From Muribaculaceae bacterium (GTDB lineage Bacteria > Bacteroidota > Bacteroidia > Bacteroidales > Muribaculaceae): 64,000 bases of DNA. Positions 34,129 through 41,821 of the stretch are shown piece after piece. The first letter of the stretch is position 1; the number at the start of each line of letters is the position of its first letter. The notes beneath the pieces were generated by a model that saw nothing but the letters and a program-made list of their open reading frames with translations, did not search any database and had not been told where the DNA came from. The position numbers and the translations under genes are program-made. The stretch is from assembly GCA_028689665.1 (NCBI GenBank), contig JAQVCR010000009.1, forward strand, positions 1 through 64,000, given 5' to 3'.

Positions 34129-35253
34129 TTATTTGCGAATAAGTTTTGTGATTTTGAGGGCTAAATCGAATAATACAATTTTAGCGTTGGCATTGCGTTG
34201 GATATCGGTTTCTGCAAGGTTTAGCTCACAATACATATCTTCAACGTTTCGCTCGTTTATAAAAGGAGAAAATTTTTTGCTGAAATTTTCTTCATCTTGA
34301 GATAGATAGTTTAATGAATGATTTCCAAGATTATAAATATAGTTTTCGCGAAGCATTCGGCAACAATATTGTAGGAAACGCTGTGCTTTTTCACGTTTGA
34401 AGTTGTTTATGTCTTCCGACCATGTCTTAAGGCCTTTAATATCGCGAAGATAAGCCATACGCATTAGTCCGACGAAGTTGTTAAAAAAGGCTTTAGTCTC
34501 ACTATCAAGCATTAGGGCTTCTTGAGCGGCAACCATACTCCCGTCGGCAGATGCTGCAATTGCAAGAGCATCTTGATAGTCGAGATTATATTTTTGTTGT
34601 ATGTATTTTGCGATATCTTCGGTCGATAAGCGATTTACCTGTATTCGTTGTGTACGAGAAAAAATGGTAGGAAGAATTTCTTTCGGGTTGTCGCTAACGA
34701 GAATAAAAATAGAATCGGGATATGGCTCTTCTATGATTTTAAGAAGTTTGTTTGCACAATCTTCATTCATTTTCTCTGGGAGCCACATAATCATAATTTT
34801 ATATTTCGATGAATATGATGACATACTCATTTTGTGGATAATATTTTCGCTCTCGTTTACATATATTCGTGGCTGTGAATTTTCGTTTTCCAGTAATTTA
34901 AGCCATCTCTCAAAACTCTCATATTCGTTGTTGACAAGAAACTCACGCCATTTTCCGATATAATCGTCAGATGTATTCAAAGTTGGGCTTGACTTCTTTA
35001 TCACAGGAAATACAAAGAAAGTGTCGGCATTATTTAATGATTGATGTTGAATGCAATTAGGACAAATTCCGCAAGCATCGTTATTTTGCTTGGCTGAGCA
35101 ATGGATATATTGTGCCATTGCTCGAGCAAGTGCGAGCTTGCCCACACCCGATTCACCATAAAGGAGAATTGCGTGTGGAATTTTATTGTTATCGACAAGA
35201 CTTTTTAATTTATTCTTTACACTTTCGTGTCCTATTATATCGTTGAATTTCAT
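34129..35253 (-). CDS. holB: DNA polymerase III delta' subunit (clamp-loader ATPase homologue)
   Basis: 374 residues. AAA+ core at about 1-215: FNDIIGHESVKNKLKSLV, Walker A GESGVGKLALARAMA, the four-Cys zinc module (C-AKQNNDACGICPNC, about 52-66) and the sensor region LLKIIEEPYPDSIFILVS followed by FSRTQRIQV. The C-terminal domain is helical. With a kept Walker A lysine it resembles DnaX-like delta' of this phylum more than the ATP-dead E. coli protein. Belongs to the clamp loader at the replication fork. Sits 7 bp after metF and 9 bp before the AddB-like gene. Confidence 0.9.
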   Translation of the reverse strand: MKFNDIIGHESVKNKLKSLVDNNKIPHAILLYGESGVGKLALARAMAQYIHCSAKQNNDACGICPNCIQHQSLNNADTFFVFPVIKKSSPTLNTSDDYIGKWREFLVNNEYESFERWLKLLENENSQPRIYVNESENIIHKMSMSSYSSKYKIMIMWLPEKMNEDCANKLLKIIEEPYPDSIFILVSDNPKEILPTIFSRTQRIQVNRLSTEDIAKYIQQKYNLDYQDALAIAASADGSMVAAQEALMLDSETKAFFNNFVGLMRMAYLRDIKGLKTWSEDINNFKREKAQRFLQYCCRMLRENYIYNLGNHSLNYLSQDEENFSKKFSPFINERNVEDMYCELNLAETDIQRNANAKIVLFDLALKITKLIRK

Positions 35254-35260
35254 ATCCTCA

Positions 35261-36217
35261 CTAATAAATATTTGATGCTACTTTCTTTACACTTTCTACT
35301 GCCATAAGTGAATAGAAGTGAATAGAGGGAATGCCTGCTGCGATTAGCTCTTTAGCTTGCTGTGTACACCACTCTACACCTACTTGTTTGGCGGCTATAT
35401 CGTCTTTGCATTTAGCTAATTCTGTGGCAAGGTCGAGAGGGAAATCGACGTGAAATACTTTAGGTAGAATTGTTAGCTGGTTGGTATTGACAACCGGTTT
35501 TAATCCGGGAATGATAGGGACGTTAATACCTATATTTCGGCAGCGTTTCACAAAATCGAAATATTTATTATTATCGAAAAACATCTGTGTAACTATATAA
35601 TCACAACCTTTATCTACTTTGTGTTTGAGCCACATTAAGTCGATGTCCATATTGGGGGCTTCATCATGCTTTTCGGGGTAGCCTGCTACGCCGTACGAGA
35701 ATAGTTGCTCATTGTTAATATCCATTTTAGTATCGTCGAAGAAATATCCATCATTAAATTTATTAATCTGGTCTATTAATTCAGAGGCATGAGAATATCC
35801 GTTTTCGTTGGGAATAAAGCGATTCTCATGCTTTGCTTTGTCGCCACGAAGGATAAGCAGGTTATCAATTCCTAAAAAATTGAGGTCGATTAGTGCATAT
35901 TCGGTTTCGAGTTTAGAGAAACCACTACAAATAATATGTGGGACTGCCGGAATTGCATATTTTTGTTGAATAGCGGCAGCTACTGCTACTGTACCCGGTC
36001 TGCTCCGTTCAGAAACTCGTTGATATAGACCATCATCAGTACTTTTATACACTAATTCACTTCGGTGTGTCGTTATATTAATATAAAGTGGATTAAACTC
36101 AATAAGACTATCAATATTATTATATATTTGATTTATGCTTTTACCTTTTAATGGAGGTAAAATTTCAAAAGAGAAGCCTGGTTGTCCCAGATTATTAATA
36201 ATTTCTGATATTTTCAT
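35261..36217 (-). CDS. metF: methylenetetrahydrofolate reductase
   Basis: FAD enzyme that reduces 5,10-methylene-THF to 5-methyl-THF for methionine synthesis. About 318 residues from the ATG at 36217 (MKISEIIN); the frame opens 4 codons earlier (MLHF). Barrel motifs: GFSFEILPPLKG, ITTHRSE, ILRGDKAKHE, AGYPEKHDEAPN, DYIVTQMFFDNNKYFDFV and IIPGLKPVVN. First gene of an operon with holB and the AddB-like gene; the combination is transcriptional only, with no metabolic link. Confidence 0.95.
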   Translation of the reverse strand: MKISEIINNLGQPGFSFEILPPLKGKSINQIYNNIDSLIEFNPLYINITTHRSELVYKSTDDGLYQRVSERSRPGTVAVAAAIQQKYAIPAVPHIICSGFSKLETEYALIDLNFLGIDNLLILRGDKAKHENRFIPNENGYSHASELIDQINKFNDGYFFDDTKMDINNEQLFSYGVAGYPEKHDEAPNMDIDLMWLKHKVDKGCDYIVTQMFFDNNKYFDFVKRCRNIGINVPIIPGLKPVVNTNQLTILPKVFHVDFPLDLATELAKCKDDIAAKQVGVEWCTQQAKELIAAGIPSIHFYSLMAVESVKKVASNIY

Positions 36218-36240
36218 AAAATGTAGCAAGTTTAGATTAT

Positions 36241-36248
36241 CAAAGATA
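36241..36248 (-). promoter_or_regulatory. -7 promoter element of metF-holB-addB
   Basis: TATCTTTG on the minus strand, 24 nt before the metF ATG at 36217. The 250-bp divergent gap otherwise shows only the -7 box of the next operon. Confidence 0.55.
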
Positions 36249-36405
36249 TAAAAATGAAAGCAATAAATATCGTTTTTATTATTAATTTTTATTCTAATTG
36301 AAACTATTAGATTATGTACATATCTGAGTATGAGCTATATAATGATGTTTTGAATGTTTATAAAATAATTAATTGTAGATATAAAAATTGATTTGATATT
36401 TTTTA

Positions 36406-36413
36406 TAACTTTG
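36406..36413 (+). promoter_or_regulatory. -7 promoter element of the nucleotidyltransferase-galE operon
   Basis: TAACTTTG matches TAnnTTTG, about 50 bp before the chosen start at 36468; it lies inside the longer open frame and so supports the internal start. Confidence 0.5.
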
Positions 36414-36467
36414 TACCTGAAAAATGCTAGTGATTTAACACCAAATTATATAAAAATAAAAATGATA

Positions 36468-37367
36468 ATGAAACCAACATTATTTGTTCTTGCTGCAGGA
36501 ATGGGAAGCCGTTATGGGGGGTTGAAACAATTAGATAGTATTGGACCTTCTGGTGAAACTATTATGGACTACTCAATCTTTGATGCTATAAGAAGTGGCT
36601 TTGGAAAGGTTGTTTTTGTAATTCGACACGACTTTGAAAAGGAATTTAGCGATAAAATCTTGTCGAAGTATAAAAATCACATACCGGTAGAAGTCGTTTT
36701 CCAAGACATTAATAACTTACCAAAAGGGATTATGCCTAACCCCGAAAGAGTGAAACCATGGGGTACTAATCATGCGGTATTGATGGGAAAAGATGTAATT
36801 AATGAGCCTTTTGCTGTAATCAATGCCGATGATTTTTATGGTAGTGATAGCTTCAAAACCTTAGCTGATGCACTAAAATCTATGTCGGGTAAAAAAAATG
36901 AATACTGTATGGTAGGTTTCCATGTAGGAAATACATTATCCGAAAGTGGCGAAGTTTCGCGAGGCGTATGTAATACCGATAAAGAAGGCTTTCTATCAAC
37001 AGTAACCGAGCGTCATCACATTATGCGACGCGACGGCAGTGTATCATTCATTGATAATGAAGATGTTGTTTCGATAGAAGATGACACATTAGTGTCGATG
37101 AATATGTGGGGCTTTACTCCCGATTATTTTGAATATTCTGAGAAAACTTTTGTAGAGTTTCTCAAAAAGAATGCAAATGAGCTTAAAGCAGAATTCTATA
37201 TACCATCGATGGTAAACGAATTGATAGTTAATGGCACATCGACAGTAAAAGTGTATGATACTACATCATCATGGTTTGGAGTAACATATTCTGAAGATAA
37301 GCCTACAGTAGTGCGTCAGATTAAGCAATTAGTAGATAAGGGTGAATATCCAAATAAGCTATTTTAA
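36468..37367 (+). CDS. sugar-nucleotidyltransferase family protein
   Basis: About 299 residues beginning MKPTLFVLAAGMGSRYGGLKQ, the classic nucleotide-binding loop of GT-A nucleotidyltransferases. The frame is open from 36393, but the promoter box at 36406 argues against that; ATG at 36462 is equally possible. NADDFYGSDSFKTLADAL holds the metal-binding Asp, and TNHAVLMGKDVI matches the base-binding loop. The exact substrate (hexose-1-phosphate and NTP) is not readable. Directly upstream of galE (24 bp), so a sugar-nucleotide role for glycan synthesis is likely. Confidence 0.85.
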   Translation: MKPTLFVLAAGMGSRYGGLKQLDSIGPSGETIMDYSIFDAIRSGFGKVVFVIRHDFEKEFSDKILSKYKNHIPVEVVFQDINNLPKGIMPNPERVKPWGTNHAVLMGKDVINEPFAVINADDFYGSDSFKTLADALKSMSGKKNEYCMVGFHVGNTLSESGEVSRGVCNTDKEGFLSTVTERHHIMRRDGSVSFIDNEDVVSIEDDTLVSMNMWGFTPDYFEYSEKTFVEFLKKNANELKAEFYIPSMVNELIVNGTSTVKVYDTTSSWFGVTYSEDKPTVVRQIKQLVDKGEYPNKLF

Positions 37368-37391
37368 TAATAACTAAATTCAATAATATAT

Positions 37392-38426
37392 ATGAAAGGG
37401 AAAATCTTAGTAACCGGAGGAACAGGCTACATAGGCTCACACACAGTTGTAGAGCTACAAAATGCAGGCTATGAAGTAGTAATAATAGATAATCTATCTA
37501 ATAGCGATGTCAATGTGCTAGATGGGATAGAAAAAATATCGGGTAAACGACCTGCTTTTGTTGAAGCCGATTGTACTGATCTTGATGCTTTACGCAATTT
37601 GTTTGAAGCTAACAAGGGAATTGTTGGTATTATTAACTTTGCCGCAAGTAAAGCTGTAGGCGAGTCGGTTGCAAAACCATTATTATATTATAGAAACAAT
37701 CTTGACACATTAATCAATCTTCTAGATTTGATGCCTCAATATAATGTAAAAGGAATCGTATTCTCCTCGTCTTGTACTGTATATGGCGAGCCCGACGAAA
37801 ATCCTGTTACAGAAAATGCTCCTATAAAGAAGGCAACTTCGCCTTATGGTAACACAAAGCAAATATCTGAAGAAATTATAACAGATTTTGTAACGTCAGG
37901 AGCTCCGATAAAGAGTATTTTGTTGCGCTATTTCAATCCGGTAGGAGCGCATCCCACTGCCGAAATTGGCGAGCTTCCTAATGGTGTGCCTCAGAATCTT
38001 ATCCCTTATCTTACACAGACAGCGATGGGAATACGCAAAGAATTAAGCGTATTTGGCGATGATTATAATACCCCTGATGGCTCTTGTATAAGAGACTTTA
38101 TAAATGTTGTAGATTTAGCTAAAGCACATGTCATTGCAATGGAGCGTATGCTTGAAGATAAGAGTGAAGATAAGATAGAGATATTCAATCTAGGTACAGG
38201 AATAGGGCTTTCTGTTTTGGGACTGATAAATGCTTTTGAAAGTGCCACCGGAGTGAAAGTTCCACATAAGATAGTAGGGCGTAGAGCAGGCGATATAGAG
38301 AAAGTATGGGCTAATCCCGACAAAGCGAATAATGTGTTGGGCTGGAAAGCAGAAACTTCGATCGAAGACACAATGCGCTCGGCATGGAATTGGCAGAATC
38401 GTCTTAGAGAACGAGGATTGATGTAA
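37392..38426 (+). CDS. galE: UDP-glucose 4-epimerase
   Basis: NAD-dependent interconversion of UDP-glucose and UDP-galactose. 344 residues, extended short-chain dehydrogenase fold. The Rossmann glycine motif is GGTGYIGSHTVVEL (residues 8-21). Then come FAASKAVGESV, the active-site SSSCTVYGE and SPYGNTKQ (Tyr-x3-Lys), and LRYFNPVGAHPTAEIGE. Second gene after the nucleotidyltransferase, followed by a good terminator. Confidence 0.95.
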   Translation: MKGKILVTGGTGYIGSHTVVELQNAGYEVVIIDNLSNSDVNVLDGIEKISGKRPAFVEADCTDLDALRNLFEANKGIVGIINFAASKAVGESVAKPLLYYRNNLDTLINLLDLMPQYNVKGIVFSSSCTVYGEPDENPVTENAPIKKATSPYGNTKQISEEIITDFVTSGAPIKSILLRYFNPVGAHPTAEIGELPNGVPQNLIPYLTQTAMGIRKELSVFGDDYNTPDGSCIRDFINVVDLAKAHVIAMERMLEDKSEDKIEIFNLGTGIGLSVLGLINAFESATGVKVPHKIVGRRAGDIEKVWANPDKANNVLGWKAETSIEDTMRSAWNWQNRLRERGLM

Positions 38427-38451
38427 TTAATCTCTTAATTTAAAATAAATA

Positions 38452-38488
38452 ATAGGAATATTTTCGGTAGAAGAAAATATTCCTATTT
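38452..38488. terminator. bidirectional terminator after galE
   Basis: Perfect 15-bp stem AATAGGAATATTTTC (38452-38466) / 38474-38488, 7-nt loop, followed by TTATTTTTA. It also lies 20 bp beyond the convergent CotH gene stop. Confidence 0.82.
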
Positions 38489-38507
38489 ATTTTTATGAGT
38501 TACTTTT

Positions 38508-40352
38508 TTATTTTCCCAATAATGAATTTATGGTTTTTATTCTGGTTTTGAAAAAGTTTGGGTCTCCATTATTTCCTCCTTCACTATTGCCGGTAAGTAG
38601 TTTATAGTTCTTGACACCCGATGACCACGAAGCCGAACGATCAATGATTTGGGTATCTTCTCCAGTAACGTTATCTACATATTTTTCTACCATTCCTTGC
38701 CATTTTAGAATTCTGGCAATACTCTTATCGGCATCGAGATAATCATTGTCGGCCGATGCTAATTGCTTTAGATACTCTATATATTGGTTTTTCCATTTAT
38801 CTACGCTAAGTATTTTTGTGATAAGAGGTCGATTAGAGTTTCCCCAACTTAGAGGATTCCCCGTTCCCGGATTATCCATTAATCCACTGGTAGAAGTGCC
38901 TAAAGAATTATCAAAATCGTAAGGTACATAATGGCATTTTTTGTCGGTATCAAAATATAGATAGAAATTATTTCCGTTGCACCAATAATCGTCCCATTGA
39001 CCTACGGCGACGGTAACGGCACACGCACGCAATAGCAAGTCGATATTAATATTTTGTTCAGCCCATTGAATGAAGTCTTCGCCTGTCTTATCGTTAAGGT
39101 TGTTGATAAATTCAATGAATTGAGTCCTTGCTTCGGGCAATTTTTTCTTTTTGCTTTTATAGTCGTATGAGAATTTATATGATGTTCCTTCAAGTTGAAT
39201 ATCTTCGATACCCATCATTGTCTCATTTGCTTGATCTTTTGTTAAGTATGCGCCGACTCCATTTCCCCAGCCCATTTTCCAAAGAAATCCCGAAGATTGA
39301 TTAATCTTGCCTAGAGCTACACGGTCATCAAGATATTGGTCGTCAAGACCTTCAAACATTTCATATACACCCATATATGCTGTTTCTGAATCTTCTTTGA
39401 TCTTTATTTGTAGCCTGCAATAGCTGGATTTAGGCGTAGTCCAGACGCCAAAACGTCGCATAAGGTCGTAACAGTAAATTTCGCGGGCGTATGTTGCGTC
39501 TTCTTTAAACCATCTCAGGCTAAAGCGGTCGGTACCTGAAAATAAATTATTATCTTGAAATTTTTCAAATCTAAATCCATAGTGGCAATGATGCCAATTT
39601 GGATTGGTGGAGTTATGCAACTCTCCATTTGAGCCTTCAGGTCTTACACGTGATGTGTTTCCTCGCAGGCGTAGCCCAACATTTTCTACTTTTCTGATTT
39701 CTCCATATTTATTAAATAAGAAGTCGACAACAATGCATTCTTCGTTTTCTTTGTTTTTGTCAAAGTTGAGAAGCATTTTATTCCATTCGTCGGTCGAAAT
39801 TTCAAGTGTTATTGTTGGCAAGGCGTTCATATCAAATATATAGTCGACAGTGCCATACTCAGGGGTGCTGAAATTTTCGGTAGGGGTGGTGGTTATATTT
39901 CCGTTATTGTCAACATTTACATTCCATTTATTGCCGTCGTCGGCTGTTAGAACTAATTTTGAAGTTGAATTGCTGTACAAAGATTTAGGTGCCGAAGGTA
40001 TTTCTGTGGTGTTAACTATTGAGAAATTTCCATCGTTATTTATATCGACTTCCGATTTAAGGAATAGCTTAGATGCCCAATCGACCGATGAAAAATCTCC
40101 AGAGATAGCTGCGCCTTTGCCGATGGCGATTGATGCAACACCATAATTATTAGTAGTCGATGCACACTCTTCTATATATGTTATAGTTCCATTTGCATCA
40201 TCTTTAATTATGCTGGATCTTATTTTAATTGGCTGGTTCTTAAGAATGTTACCATTATTATCACGAATTGTTGTGGTAAAATTAAAACTCTGTCCAAATG
40301 ACAATAGAAAAGAGAAAAACAAAATTGCTAATATTATAAATCTATTATTCAT
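38508..40352 (-). CDS. secreted CotH-kinase-like protein with phylum-specific N-terminal domain
   Basis: 614 residues with a signal peptide (ends SFGQ, about residue 21). Residues 22-150 form a beta domain (TTIRDNNGNILKNQPIKIR; NNYGVASIAIGKGAAISGDF; VDWASKLFLKSEVDI) common at the start of surface proteins in this phylum and shared with the third gene of the operon. Residues about 170-600 match CotH: LRLRGNTSR, DRFSLRWFKEDATYAREIYCYDLMR (in part), MGVYEMFEG and YVPYDFDNSLGTS with the metal-binding DFD (about 479-481). CotH proteins of spores phosphorylate coat proteins; activity here is unproved. No sorting domain or lipobox. Confidence 0.82.
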   Translation of the reverse strand: MNNRFIILAILFFSFLLSFGQSFNFTTTIRDNNGNILKNQPIKIRSSIIKDDANGTITYIEECASTTNNYGVASIAIGKGAAISGDFSSVDWASKLFLKSEVDINNDGNFSIVNTTEIPSAPKSLYSNSTSKLVLTADDGNKWNVNVDNNGNITTTPTENFSTPEYGTVDYIFDMNALPTITLEISTDEWNKMLLNFDKNKENEECIVVDFLFNKYGEIRKVENVGLRLRGNTSRVRPEGSNGELHNSTNPNWHHCHYGFRFEKFQDNNLFSGTDRFSLRWFKEDATYAREIYCYDLMRRFGVWTTPKSSYCRLQIKIKEDSETAYMGVYEMFEGLDDQYLDDRVALGKINQSSGFLWKMGWGNGVGAYLTKDQANETMMGIEDIQLEGTSYKFSYDYKSKKKKLPEARTQFIEFINNLNDKTGEDFIQWAEQNINIDLLLRACAVTVAVGQWDDYWCNGNNFYLYFDTDKKCHYVPYDFDNSLGTSTSGLMDNPGTGNPLSWGNSNRPLITKILSVDKWKNQYIEYLKQLASADNDYLDADKSIARILKWQGMVEKYVDNVTGEDTQIIDRSASWSSGVKNYKLLTGNSEGGNNGDPNFFKTRIKTINSLLGK

Positions 40353-40365
40353 GTGTTTGTGCTTG

Positions 40366-40836
40366 TTATTGTTTGATTAATTTAGAAGAATATATGCTGT
40401 TATTATTGCCAGAGTCTTTAATCTTTAGGATATATACACCCTTTGCAAGATTTGATAAATTTAAAGATATGCTTTGCTCTAATTCATTTATGCTACTGTA
40501 AACCAAAGAGCCGGTAATAGCAAATATCTCGATATTTATACGGTGATTTATAAATTTGGGAGGAGGGGTAATGGATAAGAAATCTTTTACCGGATTGGGA
40601 TATAAAGTCCACGACTGTTCTATCTCGGTTAAATCTATCCCGGAGGAAATAGGTGCGTAACCTTGTAGAAATCCGGATGTAACATTTGTGGCATTATTAC
40701 TCTCTGAGAAAGGCTCGCCAATTGTCGTTTCACAATTATTATTGTCGCTATAAGAAATTCCTATAAAGCTCTGTGAATTAGCTATTAGAACAGAATTTAT
40801 AGCAATACAGATTGAAATGATGTATTTGTATTTCAT
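40366..40836 (-). CDS. small secreted protein with type IX secretion sorting domain
   Basis: 156 residues. Signal peptide to about residue 22 (LIANSQ). Residues 23-65 carry the motif CETTIGEPFSESN...TSGFLQGYAP, which I recall as a frequent unit in T9SS cargo (TIGE...TQGFQQ). Residues about 75-156 are a type A C-terminal sorting domain: WTLYPNPVKDFLSI, EIFAITGSLVYSS, LNLSNLAKGVYILKI, SSKLIKQ. It should cross the outer membrane by the PorSS machinery. Very small for a T9SS cargo, with almost no passenger. The gene overlaps the preceding one by 4 bp and is followed 13 bp later by the CotH gene. Confidence 0.82.
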   Translation of the reverse strand: MKYKYIISICIAINSVLIANSQSFIGISYSDNNNCETTIGEPFSESNNATNVTSGFLQGYAPISSGIDLTEIEQSWTLYPNPVKDFLSITPPPKFINHRINIEIFAITGSLVYSSINELEQSISLNLSNLAKGVYILKIKDSGNNNSIYSSKLIKQ

Positions 40837-41675
40837 AATGGATATATTAGTAGGGTATACGACTTAAAGTCGACAACAATCATATATTCGCCGCTTTCGC
40901 CTTCAAATTCGGGGGTATCACCACCTTCGCGAAGAGTCTGCTTATCGTTTACCTTTCCCGAGGTGCCACTCCAATCGAGACTGCCATTCCACGATTGAAC
41001 TTTTATGAATTTAATGACATCTTTATTATTAAGCAAGTGGCGAATTGCAAATTTGCCAGAGCCTAGTTTGGTGAATTTAAGCGAATTTGTAGGATCCCAA
41101 TTAATGAACGAGCCGACTAGATATAATTCCTCAGGCCATTTACTTGTGTCATAATTAGGGTTATCATCATCGTCGTCATTATTATCATTAATATTCATCG
41201 CCTCCCAATACAAATCTCCGGTAGCCCTAACCTTTAATTTCCATACTTTTCCATCGGGAGATGTAGATATGAGATTTTCTGAAATCTGAGAATGAATAGC
41301 ACGAGGCGAGTTATTAATTATTGATATTGATGATTTGTCCGAATTACCATTTATGCTAGTTGTTATAGATAAATACAGGTCTTTACTCCAATCTATTTCA
41401 GTCCAATTTCCTGATATATAGTTTCCTGTACCAATGTTACAAGCGAATCTGCCGTAATCGTCGGTGAATACATTAAAATATTCGCTGAATTTAGTATTAT
41501 TGGCTTGACTTTCGATAATTGAAATGGTGATTTTAGCTTCAGTCTTAGCTAATGCTTCGCCATTGTCATTTCTTAACATAGCGCTATAAGGAATAACCTG
41601 AGATTTTAAGCTAAGGCTAAACGCTATTATTAAAAGCGAGATAGTAATGTACTTAATGCTGGTATTAGTGGGCAT
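40833..41675 (-). CDS. secreted protein with SusE/F-like C-terminal domain
   Basis: 280 residues. Signal peptide to about residue 25 (SLKSQ). Residues 26-150 are homologous by eye to the N-terminal domain of the CotH protein two genes downstream (MLRNDNGEALAKTEAKITISI; FTDDYGRFACNIGTGNYISGNW; EIDWSKDLYLSI). A run of Asn/Asp (about 160-175) links to a domain starting WPEELYLVGSFINWDPTN, with LKFTKLGSGKF and YMIVVDFKSYTLLIYP. This is the pattern of starch-binding SusE/SusF domains. First gene of the operon. Probably a surface or periplasmic glycan- or protein-binding component; the ligand is unknown. Confidence 0.75.
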   Translation of the reverse strand: MPTNTSIKYITISLLIIAFSLSLKSQVIPYSAMLRNDNGEALAKTEAKITISIIESQANNTKFSEYFNVFTDDYGRFACNIGTGNYISGNWTEIDWSKDLYLSITTSINGNSDKSSISIINNSPRAIHSQISENLISTSPDGKVWKLKVRATGDLYWEAMNINDNNDDDDDNPNYDTSKWPEELYLVGSFINWDPTNSLKFTKLGSGKFAIRHLLNNKDVIKFIKVQSWNGSLDWSGTSGKVNDKQTLREGGDTPEFEGESGEYMIVVDFKSYTLLIYPL

Positions 41676-41786
41676 TTTCTTTAGATTTTTTTGGTAAATT
41701 GAATCATAAGTAATAATACGCTATAAAGTTAAATAAAAAAGTGAATATAACGAGTTATTGAAAACTAAATTATGGAAAATATTAAT

Positions 41787-41794
41787 TAGCTTTG
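41787..41794 (+). promoter_or_regulatory. -7 promoter element of the DPP IV gene
   Basis: TAGCTTTG matches TAnnTTTG and ends 27 bp before the ATG at 41822. The ORF's earlier ATG at 41804 would leave almost no leader. Confidence 0.5.
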
Positions 41795-41821
41795 TAGATA
41801 CTAATGCAAATTCAATTTATA

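Noticed and set aside
40366-40836. Small T9SS protein considered as a truncated pseudogene of a larger cargo
   Set aside because: It has its own signal peptide, intact start and stop, a complete sorting domain and operon-tight spacing, so it looks like a deliberate small gene.
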